Assembly: GCA_036006425.1 (NCBI GenBank)
Contig: DASYPQ010000026.1
Location: 91,016-155,015 of the forward strand
DNA length: 64,000 nucleotides
Source of the DNA: DASYPQ01 sp036006425
Lineage (GTDB): Bacteria; Planctomycetota; UBA1135; GCA-002686595
Direction of reading: 5' to 3'
The notes below the pieces were generated by a model. It was not told the origin of the DNA. It made no database searches and saw nothing but the letters and a program-made list of their open reading frames with translations. Positions 54,329 to 63,409 of the stretch are shown in pieces (position 1 is the first letter of the stretch; every line of letters starts with the position of its first letter). The position numbers and the translations under genes were made by a program.

Positions 54329-55651
54329 ATGCTGAACTTCGCTCGTCCGCCTTTCGTTTCCCCCCCTCGTGGTCGCCGCGGCTCGATCGCGATCTTCGTG
54401 GCCATCGCCGCGCTCGTCCTCATCGGAGTGATGGGCCTCGCGATCGACACCGGCTACACGCTGACGGCCCGGGCCCAGCTGCAGAACGCAGCCGACGCCG
54501 CGGCTCTCGCCGGAGCAGCCGAGCTCGCGACGCCGGGCCAGACGGACTACGACAAGGTGCGCACCGCCGCGGTCACCGTCGCCGCCCGGAACTTCGTCGT
54601 CGGCTGCTGCCCGACCGGCGTGGTCCTCGACTCGAACCCGACGAACGACCCGGCGGGCGACATCGTCGTCGGCAAGTGGAAGCTGGACAGCGGCACGGGC
54701 ACCTACTCCTTCGATCCGACCGATCCTGCGCCCGACTCGGTCCAGGTCCGCGCGCGCGTCGGCGCGAGCTCGAAGAACTCGCCCCTCCAGCTCTTGTTCG
54801 GCCCCCTGTTCGGGCAGTCGATCGGTGAAGGCGGTCGCTCGGCGCTCGCGCGGCTCGGTTCGTCGGACGACCCCTTCGTGCTCGTCCTCGATCCCTCCCA
54901 GTCGGGCGCGCTGAGCATCTCGGGCTCGGCGAAGCTGCAGATCAGCAGCGGGGCGATCCAGGTCAATTCCACCGACGCGTGCGGACTCGAGCTCGACTCG
55001 GCGGGCAGCCTCCTGGCGCAGAAGATCAAGGTCGTCGGCAATTCGTGCTCGAGCGGAGCGATCACGGGCACGGTGTCGACCGGTGCTCCGGTCTTCGCCG
55101 ACCCGCTCTCCTCGATCCCCGAGCCGTCGATCGTCGGGATGCCGGCCCAAGGCGCGATCACGTCGGCGGGCACGTACTCGCCGGGCTACTACGCCGGCGG
55201 CATCAAGCTGACCGGCGGCACGGCGTCCCTGCTGCCCGGCATCTACGTGATCGGCAGTGCCAACCCGGGAAAGGGCATCACCCTCACGGGCAGCGGCGTC
55301 CTCGACGGCGACGGCGTGATGCTCTTCATCCAGGATCCCGCCGACCTCACGACGAGCGGAGGGGGCGCGGGGATGCGCCTGACGCCGCCGACGACCGGGA
55401 CGTACGCGGGCATCACGATCTTCCAGGCGCGCTCGAACGCGACGGGCTCCAGCATCCACGGCAGCGGCACGAACGACATCCAGGGGATCATCTACATGCC
55501 CGCCGCGGAGCTCGACATCGCGGGCACCTCGAACGATACGTTCGGGCGTCTCGTCGTCGGCAGCCTCAAGATCGCGGGCGGAGCGACGCACACGGTGACC
55601 GGCGCCGGACCGCGCGCGCTCGGCCTGCGCAGCGTCAGCCTCTCCCAGTAG
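54329..55651 (+). CDS. tadG: TadG-like pilus assembly protein
   Basis: This 440-residue protein starts at ATG 54329. The N-terminal region has RRGSIAIFVAIAALVLIGVMGLAIDTGYTLTARAQLQNAADAAALAGAAE, the TadG/DUF2134 start with a leader, membrane segment and ADAAALAG motif. The remainder is a long extracytoplasmic region of Gly/Ser/Thr-rich beta strands. TadG-type proteins are envelope components linked to Flp pilus assembly or matrix anchoring. It is divergent from flp, so shares the control region but not the transcript. Its stop is 4 bases from the convergent membrane-protein gene. Confidence 0.82.
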   Translation: MLNFARPPFVSPPRGRRGSIAIFVAIAALVLIGVMGLAIDTGYTLTARAQLQNAADAAALAGAAELATPGQTDYDKVRTAAVTVAARNFVVGCCPTGVVLDSNPTNDPAGDIVVGKWKLDSGTGTYSFDPTDPAPDSVQVRARVGASSKNSPLQLLFGPLFGQSIGEGGRSALARLGSSDDPFVLVLDPSQSGALSISGSAKLQISSGAIQVNSTDACGLELDSAGSLLAQKIKVVGNSCSSGAITGTVSTGAPVFADPLSSIPEPSIVGMPAQGAITSAGTYSPGYYAGGIKLTGGTASLLPGIYVIGSANPGKGITLTGSGVLDGDGVMLFIQDPADLTTSGGGAGMRLTPPTTGTYAGITIFQARSNATGSSIHGSGTNDIQGIIYMPAAELDIAGTSNDTFGRLVVGSLKIAGGATHTVTGAGPRALGLRSVSLSQ

Positions 55652-55655
55652 AGGC

Positions 55656-57134
55656 TCAAGGGAACCGCGCGGGAATCCGCGCACCGCGGCGATCGACCGC
55701 GTCGAGCGAAAGCCCCGGCCGGACGAAGAGCGCGTACGCGTCGTCGCGGTAGGAGGCGCTCCACGCACCGTCGGCGAGCAACGCGCCCGCGATGCGCGAC
55801 TCCGCGGGCGCGAGGACCGCGTCCGTCGGATAGCGAGCGAGCGTCGCGCGCCATCCGTCGCGCGCTGCGTAGAAGTCGCGGTTCTCGGCCGCGGCGCCCG
55901 GGGGATAGCCGGCCTCGAGCCGGCTGTCGAAGCTCACGCGGACGCGCGGATGGAGTTCCCACGAGACGAACGCCCCCACCGTGAACGGCACCATCACGTT
56001 GCCTTCGAATCTCCGCTCGGCGAGGTAGGCGACGGCCCCCGCCGGATACCGGAGATCCGGTTCCTCCCCCGGGTTCGCGGGCACGCGCAGGCGCCAGGGC
56101 TCGCGACGGACGACCACGAACGCGCTCGCCGCCGCGACGAGGACGCCCGCGGCGAGCTGGAACCTCGGACGGAAGCTCGACACGGCTGCGAGCGGCGTCC
56201 GCGCGATCCATCGCGGCACGAGGCAGATCCACACGACTCCGAAGATCGACGCGTGGCGCTGGTGCAGGCACGCGCCGCACGCCGCGGCGAGTACGAGGAG
56301 AGCGCCGGGCGCGTTCCTCCATCCCCCGCGCAAGCCGCCGTAGGCGGCGAGCGCGAGCGCGCCCGCGAAGACCGCGACGACGGCGGGTGCGTCCTTCCAG
56401 ATCGGATCCCACTCGGTCACGATCGACCGGTCGAGCGTGACCGCGCGCAGGAGCGCGGGCACGTAGGTCCACCCGTACGGATTCGCGAGCACGAGCAGCG
56501 CCATCGCCGCGAGCGTCGCGACGAGGTGGCCGACCCGCGCGCCGCGCAGGCGCTGCTCGACCGCGTGGAGCCCGAACAGGATCGTCCCGACGACGAAACC
56601 CGCGTGGAGATTGACCCACACGACGTGCAGCAGGAGCCAGGGCAGGATCCAGCCGCGCTCGCCGCGCCGATCGCGGTCGAGGAAGAGCATGAGGAGAGCG
56701 ACGAAGAGCAGCGTGAAGACCTGCGCGCGCAGCGTGCTGAATCCCGACGCGACGAGGACGATCGCGGCGGGCGCGAGGAGCGCCACGACGGCGATCGGCG
56801 TGCTCTCCCGGCGGTGCACGGCGAACACGGTGCCCCCGAGCAGCGCCGCGAGCGCGTACTTCCACGCCAGGATCCCGCCCGCGCCGAACGCCGACGTCGC
56901 CGCATACAGAAGGGCGCCGGTCCCCCACTCGTGGTGGATGCAAGGGTGCACGGTCGGCGTGTACGCGAACCGGTCCTCGATCGGGATGTGGCCGATCCGC
57001 AGCGCCTCGCGGATCAGCGCGAGCAAGTGGTACAGGTCGGGGTCGACGAAGTTGTCGCCCGAGACCACGGCGAGGAAGAAGAGGAAGATCGCCGCCGCGA
57101 GGAGCGCGACCGACCGTCTCGCGGGTCCGTTCAC
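55656..57134 (-). CDS. Polytopic membrane protein (probable glycosyltransferase-like)
   Basis: GTG 57134 overlaps the stop of the next gene (GTGA) and gives 492 residues. About ten hydrophobic segments lie between residues 10 and 340, with loops holding DPDLYHLLALIREAL and HHEWGTGALLYAA near the N-terminus. The C-terminal 170 residues are outside the membrane, with FEGNVMVPFTVGAFVSWEL and SFDSRLEAGYPP. This layout resembles GT39/GT-C membrane proteins found in planctomycetes, where an Asp-Pro-Asp in the first loop is the catalytic site. Assignment is by layout, so the sugar donor and acceptor are unknown. Confidence 0.6.
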   Translation of the reverse strand: MNGPARRSVALLAAAIFLFFLAVVSGDNFVDPDLYHLLALIREALRIGHIPIEDRFAYTPTVHPCIHHEWGTGALLYAATSAFGAGGILAWKYALAALLGGTVFAVHRRESTPIAVVALLAPAAIVLVASGFSTLRAQVFTLLFVALLMLFLDRDRRGERGWILPWLLLHVVWVNLHAGFVVGTILFGLHAVEQRLRGARVGHLVATLAAMALLVLANPYGWTYVPALLRAVTLDRSIVTEWDPIWKDAPAVVAVFAGALALAAYGGLRGGWRNAPGALLVLAAACGACLHQRHASIFGVVWICLVPRWIARTPLAAVSSFRPRFQLAAGVLVAAASAFVVVRREPWRLRVPANPGEEPDLRYPAGAVAYLAERRFEGNVMVPFTVGAFVSWELHPRVRVSFDSRLEAGYPPGAAAENRDFYAARDGWRATLARYPTDAVLAPAESRIAGALLADGAWSASYRDDAYALFVRPGLSLDAVDRRGARIPARFP

Positions 57135-58507
57135 CACAGTGTGAACAGCACGATCTCCATCGCCAGCGCCTGCACGGCGCCGACGACGACGAGGAGCCTC
57201 AGGGTCGCGGGCTCGAATCCGCCCGTCGAGACGGCTGCGGCCGCGACCCACGGGAGCGCGAAGATCCAGACGCGTTCCGTCTCCATGAAGTAGATGCCTC
57301 CGAGCGTCATCGCCGCGAGCGCGACGAGCACCGCGGGCGTCCAGGCCTCGGCGGACAGCGGCCGGGCGCGCAGGCGCGCGACCAGTGCCGCGACGAGCGC
57401 GACCCCTCCGCCGATCGCGAACGCGACGGCGTTCCCGTACCAGAACTGCGGGGCGATCGTGCGCGGCTCCGCGCCGACGGCGTGCGTCATGAGCTCGAGA
57501 CCGTGCTCGCGCGCGGCGAGCACGCACTTCCAGATCGCGAAACCCGTCGCGCCGGAGAGCGCGACCGCCGCCGCCGCGTACGCGGCCGCGATCCAGAGGA
57601 GCCGGACGAATGCGCTCAGCGGACGGCGCGCCGCGGAGAACACGGCGTGGACGAGGAGGACGAGTCCCACCGGGAGGGCGGAGAAGCTGAAGAACGTCGC
57701 GACGAGCAGCAGGATCCCCGCGCCGACCGCCTGGAGCGGCGAACCCTCCGGCGCGAGCGCGCGGAACCCCGCGCGGAGCGCGAGGGCCGCGAAGAGGAAG
57801 AACACGGCGTCCATCGACGTGCACGCGAAGTCGAGCAGCGACGGGCAGGCGAGCAGCAGGAGCACGGCTTGCCGGCTCGGGATCCCTGGAAACCGCTCGT
57901 CGATTGCCAGCCAGCACACGACGACGCCGACGGCGAAGCACGCGAGCACCGCGATGCCCGCCGGAAACGTGCCGAACCCGAACGTCTTTCCGACGGCGTA
58001 GAGGAACAGCGCGTGCCCCGGCGGGAAGTGCGAGCCGTGCAGCGAAAGCGAGGGCATCCGCTCGACGTAGTGCGCGAGGAATCCCCCCACCGAATCGATC
58101 CGGCGGGCGTCGTCGAGGAACTCGTCCGCGCGGTAGATCTCGAACTGGCTCCCGAGACGGGGGAGATCCTGGCGGACGAGGAAGAGCGCGAGCGGCAGCA
58201 GGAACGCCGCGGCGCCGACGACGACGCCGAACGTGCGGCGCGGGACGCGCGCGGGATCCGCCAGGGTTCCCGCCGCGCCCGCGAGCATCGCCGCGAGGAC
58301 GAGGAAGATCGCCGCCTGCGCGCGGAGCACGGGGATCGGGAACGCGTACAGCGGCGCGAGCGGCGCGATCCCCTGGTAGGTGACCGGGAACGGCGGGCGC
58401 AGGACGAGATCGTCGAGCAGCCAGCCGGCGGCGAGCGCAGCGGCGCAGGCGATCAGGGCGAGCGGCGAGACGCGCAGGCTGCGGAGTCCTCCACCGATCG
58501 GTTCCAA
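57131..58507 (-). CDS. Polytopic membrane protein (GT39-like)
   Basis: I could find no ATG or GTG near the N-terminus, so I use TTG 58507 (458 residues), the first start after the divergent gene. A CTG 30 bases further in, with GGTGGAGGA ahead, is an alternative. The protein has about twelve hydrophobic segments. A large first loop holds RRIDSVGGFLAHYVERMPSLSLHGSHFPPGHALFLYAVG, where HGSHFPPGH matches the acceptor-side pattern of GT-C transferases. Its TGA overlaps the GTG of the next membrane protein, so the two are made together. Confidence 0.55.
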   Translation of the reverse strand: MEPIGGGLRSLRVSPLALIACAAALAAGWLLDDLVLRPPFPVTYQGIAPLAPLYAFPIPVLRAQAAIFLVLAAMLAGAAGTLADPARVPRRTFGVVVGAAAFLLPLALFLVRQDLPRLGSQFEIYRADEFLDDARRIDSVGGFLAHYVERMPSLSLHGSHFPPGHALFLYAVGKTFGFGTFPAGIAVLACFAVGVVVCWLAIDERFPGIPSRQAVLLLLACPSLLDFACTSMDAVFFLFAALALRAGFRALAPEGSPLQAVGAGILLLVATFFSFSALPVGLVLLVHAVFSAARRPLSAFVRLLWIAAAYAAAAVALSGATGFAIWKCVLAAREHGLELMTHAVGAEPRTIAPQFWYGNAVAFAIGGGVALVAALVARLRARPLSAEAWTPAVLVALAAMTLGGIYFMETERVWIFALPWVAAAAVSTGGFEPATLRLLVVVGAVQALAMEIVLFTLW

Positions 58508-58579
58508 TCGATCGCGAGGGTAGACGCACGCGCGACCGGGAACCAGCCTCCGCGCGTCGATAGACTCCGCCGCACGGCC

Positions 58580-59530
58580 ATGGGTTCGACGAGCGGGAGC
58601 AGCGGGACGTCGAGCCCGGACGGACGGCGTCGTCTCGCGATCGCGCTCGCGGTCGGGATCCCGAGCGCGCTCTTCGCGTGGTCGTCGATCCGGTCGGGGA
58701 GCGCCGTCTCCGACTTCGCGTACTGGTGGACCGCGGCGCGCGTCGTCGCGCACGGCGGCGACCCGTACGCGCTGCAGCCGGGATCCGCGGGCTGGCCGCT
58801 TCCCGATCCCTTCTTCTATCCGCTGCCGGCGGTGTTCCCGATCCTGCCGATCGCCTGGCTTCCCCTGCCGATCGCCGGCGGGATCTTCATGGGGATTTCG
58901 GGCGGCCTGCTCGCGTGGTGTCTCGCGCGGGAGCGCGCGCACCGCCTGTGGATGTTCGCGAGCGCGCCGTACGTCCTCGCGCTGCGCGTCGGCCAGTGCT
59001 CCCCGGTGCTGCTCGCGGCCGCGTTCCTGCCGTGGCTCGGATGGCTCCTGCCGTGGAAGCCGCAGATCGGACTGCCGGCTTTCGCGTTCCGGCCGACCCG
59101 GGTCGCGGCGCTCCTCGCGGCCTGCGCGGTCGCGGCGAGCTTCGTCGTGCTCCCCGGCTGGGTCGCGGGCTGGCGCGGGAACGTCGCGCTCCTCGAGTTC
59201 CACCCGATCCCGCTCCTGACGTGGGCCGGCCCGCTGCTGCTCCTCGGCGTCCTCCGCTGGAGGACCCCGGAGGGACGTCTGTTCCTCGCGATGATCTGCG
59301 TGCCGCAGGAGCTGTTCTTCGCCGACCAGCTCCCGCTGCAGCTGATCGCGCGCACGCGCAGGCAGTCGGCGCTGCTCGCCGCCGCGAGCCTCGCCGCGTT
59401 CGCCGGCTGGTTCGCGCTCCTCCGCTCCGGCGACCTCTACGTGCTGCGCGCGGCACCCTGGGTGCTCGGCCTCGTCTATCTCCCGGCGCTCGGCGTGCTG
59501 CTCTGGAACCGCCGCGAACGCGCGACCTAG
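58580..59530 (+). CDS. Polytopic membrane protein, GT87/DUF2029-like
   Basis: ATG 58580 gives 316 residues with no clear ribosome site. Seven or more hydrophobic segments are visible. The first extracytoplasmic loop has SDFAYWWTAARVVAHGGDPYALQPG, a pattern of GT87 (polyprenyl-phosphate mannosyltransferase-like) proteins, in which the Asp after Ser is catalytic. This is shorter than typical (about 400), and the C-terminal part is missing. It lies divergently from the GT39-like gene and may work in the same envelope glycan pathway. The stop overlaps the convergent peptidase gene by the four bases CTAG. Confidence 0.65.
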   Translation: MGSTSGSSGTSSPDGRRRLAIALAVGIPSALFAWSSIRSGSAVSDFAYWWTAARVVAHGGDPYALQPGSAGWPLPDPFFYPLPAVFPILPIAWLPLPIAGGIFMGISGGLLAWCLARERAHRLWMFASAPYVLALRVGQCSPVLLAAAFLPWLGWLLPWKPQIGLPAFAFRPTRVAALLAACAVAASFVVLPGWVAGWRGNVALLEFHPIPLLTWAGPLLLLGVLRWRTPEGRLFLAMICVPQELFFADQLPLQLIARTRRQSALLAAASLAAFAGWFALLRSGDLYVLRAAPWVLGLVYLPALGVLLWNRRERAT

Positions 59531-61263
59531 CGCGCGGGGTGCGCCCGCATCCACGCCTCGCGCCGCGCGATCCGGTCCGCTCGCTCCTTCTCCTCGGTCT
59601 CGCTCGACCAGTCGATCGTGCTCTCGACGGTCGCGTCGCCGCGTTTCAGGCGGAACACCTTCTTGCCGCTCCCCTGCTGCAGGAGGTCGCCGATCGAGTC
59701 GCGGTCCTTCGCCTCGACGCCGTCGATCGTGAGGATCGTGTCCCCGACCTGCCACTCGGCGGCACCGGCCTTGCCGTCCTTGTCGATGCTCCGCACCGTC
59801 GTTCCGTCGAGCGAGACGCCCATCAGGCGCCGCGGCGCGGGCTTCATGTCCGTCCGGTCGAGCAGGTGATCGAGCTCGGCGAATCCCCACGCCGCGACGG
59901 CGACGACGAGCGCCGTGTGCTGCTCCTGCACGGGGTCGACGCTCTCGAACACGTCGAACTGCGTGTGGTGCACGCGCTCGTACCCCTTCTCGCTCTGCTT
60001 CCAGAAGAACCCGGGCACTCCGGCCTGGAGGAACGGCGCGTGGTCGGAGTCGCCGCTGTTCACGAGCCCCGTCGACTCCTCGACGCGGAACGGATAGGCG
60101 GCGTGCAGGTCCTTCACGGGCGCGAACACGCTTTCGAAGTCGGCGAGCATCGGATAGTTCGTCGCGAGGCCGACGGCCGCCGTGCCGCCGCCGTCGTGGA
60201 TCAGCGCGAGGCTCGTCTTCGCGAGCTCGGCCTCGTGCGCCTTCACGTACCCCTCGGAACCGAGGAGTCCCTCTTCCTCGCCGCCGAACAGGATGAACCG
60301 GATCGTGCGCTTCGGCTTCCCGCCGGCCGCCGCGATCAACCGCGCGGCTTCGATCGTCGTCGCGCTGCCCGTCCCGTTGTCCTGCGCGCCCTCGGCGCCG
60401 TCCCACGAGTCGAGGTGGCCGCCGACGACGACGAACTCGTCGGGGTGCTCGCTGCCGACGAGATCGGCGACGACGTTCGTGCACGCGACCGGGCCCGGCG
60501 CGAGGACGTTCGCGACGTCGAACTCGAGCTCGATCGCTTCCGCGCCGTCGCCCTTGAGCCGCGCGACGAGGTCCGCGTACTGCGCGTACTGGAGCTGGAT
60601 CTGGACCTGCGGTTTCGCCTTCTCGAGCTCGACGCGGTGGTTGCCGCCCATGTGCATGCGGCCGTTCCGTGAACCCGGCCGCACGTAGCCGAGCGCTCCC
60701 GCGGCCTCGGCCGCCTCGCGGATCTCGCGGCGGATCTTCGCCGACGGCGCCGGATCGGAGTTGACGATCCAGGCATTCGCGAAGCGCGCCTTCGCCGTCG
60801 CGAGGGCCTCCTCGGTCGTCGGCTCGAGGATCGCGGGACCGCGCGCAGGCCCTTTCGTCCCCGGGCTCCACGCCGTCGTCGTGAAGTCGTAGTCGATCCC
60901 CTGGGGTGCCACCATGCCGCCGCTCGCGTAGCCGCGCCGGAACGCCGTCGGGAACTCGCCCCAGGTCTCGAGATGCGCCGAGAGACCGAACGACTGGAAC
61001 TGCTCGACGGCCCAGCGCGCGGCCTGGTCGAAGCGCTCGGTGCCGGTCAGGCGCGGACCGATCGTCTTGCACAGCGTCTTCAGCTGCGCCTGCACGCGGT
61101 TGTCGTGCTCCCCGAGATCGAGGATGCGCGCGAGGACGGCCTCGCTGCTCGGGGCATGCGGCGGGGCGGGCGGCGGCGCAACGTCGTGGACGGCGACCGG
61201 CGCCGTGCATCCGAACGTGCCGACGAGCGACGAAACGAGGAAGAACGACGTGCGCATTCTCAT
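59527..61263 (-). CDS. M28-family zinc peptidase lipoprotein with C-terminal PDZ domain
   Basis: This 578-residue protein from ATG 61263 (or 61257) has a lipobox VGTFGC (Cys 19). The first half is a PA-type insert with RARGPAILEPTTEEAL. The M28 centre follows: GGHLDSWDG, GAQDNGTGSA, GGEEEGLLG, HDGGG and RVHHTQFDVFE provide the metal ligands and base. From about residue 480 to 560 is a PDZ-like domain, MGVSLDGTTVRSIDKDGKAGAAEWQVGDTILTIDGVEAKD. It probably trims peptides in the periplasm. Two M28 lipoproteins in the window have different accessory domains (PA here plus PDZ, PA only at 12646-14226). Confidence 0.87.
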   Translation of the reverse strand: MRMRTSFFLVSSLVGTFGCTAPVAVHDVAPPPAPPHAPSSEAVLARILDLGEHDNRVQAQLKTLCKTIGPRLTGTERFDQAARWAVEQFQSFGLSAHLETWGEFPTAFRRGYASGGMVAPQGIDYDFTTTAWSPGTKGPARGPAILEPTTEEALATAKARFANAWIVNSDPAPSAKIRREIREAAEAAGALGYVRPGSRNGRMHMGGNHRVELEKAKPQVQIQLQYAQYADLVARLKGDGAEAIELEFDVANVLAPGPVACTNVVADLVGSEHPDEFVVVGGHLDSWDGAEGAQDNGTGSATTIEAARLIAAAGGKPKRTIRFILFGGEEEGLLGSEGYVKAHEAELAKTSLALIHDGGGTAAVGLATNYPMLADFESVFAPVKDLHAAYPFRVEESTGLVNSGDSDHAPFLQAGVPGFFWKQSEKGYERVHHTQFDVFESVDPVQEQHTALVVAVAAWGFAELDHLLDRTDMKPAPRRLMGVSLDGTTVRSIDKDGKAGAAEWQVGDTILTIDGVEAKDRDSIGDLLQQGSGKKVFRLKRGDATVESTIDWSSETEEKERADRIARREAWMRAHPAR

Positions 61264-61335
61264 GGGGCGCGGAGGCTATCAGATCGCGCGGCGTTCCGGT
61301 TGACGCGGCATGCACCGTGGGCGGACACTCGTCCC

Positions 61336-61959
61336 GTGTCCACGCACGCCGCTCCGACGCTGCTCCTCGTCCCGACGGGGCTCGAGATGCGCGAGCTCGC
61401 GGCGCTCGGAGGTTTCGACGCCGGGCTCGCTCTCGTCGAGGAAGTCGGGTTCGGCCCGATCGCCGCGGCGGCGCGCACGGCGTCGCTGCTCGCGCGACTG
61501 CGCCCCGCGCGCGTGCTCCTCGTCGGGATCGCGGGGAGCTACGACGCCGACGCGCTCCCGATCGGCGCGGCGGCGCAGTTCACGCGCGTCGCGATCGATG
61601 GACTCGAGACGGCGGGCTTCGCGCAGGCGCCCGGGATCGCGACGAGCCTGCCGCTCGAAGCCGATTCCCCGCCCGCGCCGGCGCGCGCGCTCGTGACGGT
61701 GCTCGCCGCCGCGCGGTCGAGCGGCGAGGCGACGGAGCGGCGCGCGCGGCATCCCGACGCGATCGCGGAGGACATGGAGGGCTACGGCGTCGCGCTCGCG
61801 TGCGCGATCGAGCGGACGCCGCTCGCGATCGTCCGCGGGATCTCGAACAGCGCGGGAGACCGCGACCCGAAGTCGTGGAGGATCCCGGACGCGCTCACCG
61901 CCGCGCGGAAGCTCGCGATCGAGCTCGTCGGGCGCCGCACGTGGAGCTCGCCGCGGTGA
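61336..61959 (+). CDS. mqnB: Futalosine hydrolase
   Basis: GTG 61336 gives 207 residues. The protein matches the MTA/SAH-nucleosidase-type fold: LLLVPTGLEMREL, GFGPIAAAARTASLLARLRPARVLLVGIAGSY and the catalytic acid DAIAEDMEGYGVALAC, with VRGISNSAGDRD. MqnB cleaves futalosine to release hypoxanthine in the futalosine route to menaquinone. Its stop overlaps the mqnD start (GTGA, 61956-61959), confirming a functional pair. Other mqn genes are outside the window. Confidence 0.92.
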   Translation: MSTHAAPTLLLVPTGLEMRELAALGGFDAGLALVEEVGFGPIAAAARTASLLARLRPARVLLVGIAGSYDADALPIGAAAQFTRVAIDGLETAGFAQAPGIATSLPLEADSPPAPARALVTVLAAARSSGEATERRARHPDAIAEDMEGYGVALACAIERTPLAIVRGISNSAGDRDPKSWRIPDALTAARKLAIELVGRRTWSSPR

Positions 61960-62798
61960 CGCAACGGCTCGCGATCGGCATCTCGCCGTGCCCGAACGAC
62001 ACGTTCGTGTTCCACGGACTGCTCGAACGCCGCGTCGACACGGCCGGACTCGACCTCGCGATCGAGCTCGCCGACGTGCAGACGCTGAACCGGCGCTTCG
62101 CCGGCGGGGAGCTCGACGCCGCGAAGTGCAGCTTCCACGCCGCGCTCGGCGTGGCGCGCACCGCCGTCGTGCTCCCGGTCGGAGCGGCGCTCGGGTTCGG
62201 CGTCGGACCGGTGCTGCTCGCGCGCGCGGGTGCGGGCCCGCTCGCGGCGGATTCGCGCGTCCTCTGTCCGGGCGCGGACACGACCGCGCACTTCCTCTTC
62301 CGCCTCTTCCACGCGGACGAGGGACGCGTCGAGCAGGCGGTCTTCTCCGACATCCTCCCGGCGCTCGAACGCGGCGACGCCGACTTCGGCGTGTGCATCC
62401 ACGAGGCGCGTTTCACGTTCGCGGACCGCGGGCTCCGTCTCGTCGAGGACCTCGGCGCGACGTGGGAGCGCGCGACCGGTCTCCCGCTTCCCCTCGGCGG
62501 AATCCTGGCGAAGAAGGAACTCGGCCGCGACGTGATCAGCCGCCTTGCGCGCGCGATCGGCGCGTCGCTCGCGCACGCGCGCGCGCATCCCGCGGACGCG
62601 ATCCTGACGATGCGGAAGCACGCGCAGGAATTCGACGACGCCGTCCTCTGGCAACACGTCGAGCTGTACGTGAACGCGTGGACCGCGGATCTCGGGAACG
62701 AAGGACGCCGCGCGCTCGCGAAGCTCCACGAGGTCGCGGTCGGAGCGAGGCTCGTCCCCGCGGGCGCGCCGTCGCTCGCGGTCTTCGACGCGGGCTAG
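61956..62798 (+). CDS. mqnD: 1,4-dihydroxy-6-naphthoate synthase
   Basis: GTG 61956 gives 280 residues. The MqnD signature LAIGISPCPNDTFVFHGLL opens the protein, followed by NRRFAGGELDAAKCSFHAALGV, and further PGADTTAHFLFRLF and GVCIHEARFTFADRG. MqnD converts cyclic de-hypoxanthine futalosine to dihydroxynaphthoate, the last committed step before prenylation in this menaquinone route. Length is typical (about 280). It shares a CTAG stop with the convergent phosphatase gene. Confidence 0.94.
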   Translation: MTQRLAIGISPCPNDTFVFHGLLERRVDTAGLDLAIELADVQTLNRRFAGGELDAAKCSFHAALGVARTAVVLPVGAALGFGVGPVLLARAGAGPLAADSRVLCPGADTTAHFLFRLFHADEGRVEQAVFSDILPALERGDADFGVCIHEARFTFADRGLRLVEDLGATWERATGLPLPLGGILAKKELGRDVISRLARAIGASLAHARAHPADAILTMRKHAQEFDDAVLWQHVELYVNAWTADLGNEGRRALAKLHEVAVGARLVPAGAPSLAVFDAG

Positions 62799-63409
62799 TC
62801 GCCGTACGAGAGCTCGAGCACGAGCGGCTTCGAGGTCGGTTCGGGTCCCGGCGTCAGCACGAAGAGACGCGCGTACTCCTTCTCCGAAAGCGACGGACCC
62901 TGCGGGGTCGGCTCGAGGCCCTGGAGCTCGCCGCCGAGGGCCGCCGCGAGCGCCGGGATCGTGTTCGAGTGGCCGGCGACGACCGCGACGGAACCGGCCG
63001 GGAGGCCGAGGAGATGCGGACCGAGCTCCACGGAGACGGCGCCGAGGTCGGTGTTCAGCTTGAGCCCGGAAGCCTCCGCGAACGGCTGGAGGGTCTCCTG
63101 GGCGCGGCGGTACTTGCTCGCGAAGAGATGGGTGACCCGCGCCCGCGCGAGCAGCCGCGCGAGATCGGCCGCGCGCTTCTTCCCGACGTCGGAGAGCCCC
63201 GGGTTCACGGAATCGCCCGTCGTGTCCTTCTCCGCGTGCCGGAGGAGGATCACGGTCGCGACGAGCCGCTTCCGCTCCGGCGGCGGCGCCGCTCCCTGCG
63301 CCGCGGACGCGCTCGGCGCGAGGGCCGCCCCGAGGCCACCCAAGATCGGGATCCAGGGCAGCGTCAGCGCGAGCGCGCGGCGCGTGGGTTCGTCAGGTCT
63401 TCGGTCCAC
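62795..63409 (-). CDS. Secreted histidine phosphatase-family protein
   Basis: This 204-residue protein from GTG 63409 carries a twin-arginine-like signal (RRALALTLPWIPILGG) ending about residue 37. The phosphoglycerate-mutase-like catalytic site is ILLRHAEKD (His 55), with RRAQETLQPFAE and the second histidine in VVAGHSNTIP. Such proteins hydrolyse phosphate esters in the periplasm; the substrate is unknown. Its GTG lies inside the end of the Hc1-like gene (17-base overlap), so they are co-transcribed. Confidence 0.85.
   Translation of the reverse strand: MDRRPDEPTRRALALTLPWIPILGGLGAALAPSASAAQGAAPPPERKRLVATVILLRHAEKDTTGDSVNPGLSDVGKKRAADLARLLARARVTHLFASKYRRAQETLQPFAEASGLKLNTDLGAVSVELGPHLLGLPAGSVAVVAGHSNTIPALAAALGGELQGLEPTPQGPSLSEKEYARLFVLTPGPEPTSKPLVLELSYGD

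Noticed and set aside
54013..54450. 145-residue open frame on the minus strand across the flp-tadG region
   Set aside because: It is Arg/Ala/Ser-rich, overlaps the flp promoter and lies opposite the tadG start. It looks like a composition shadow.
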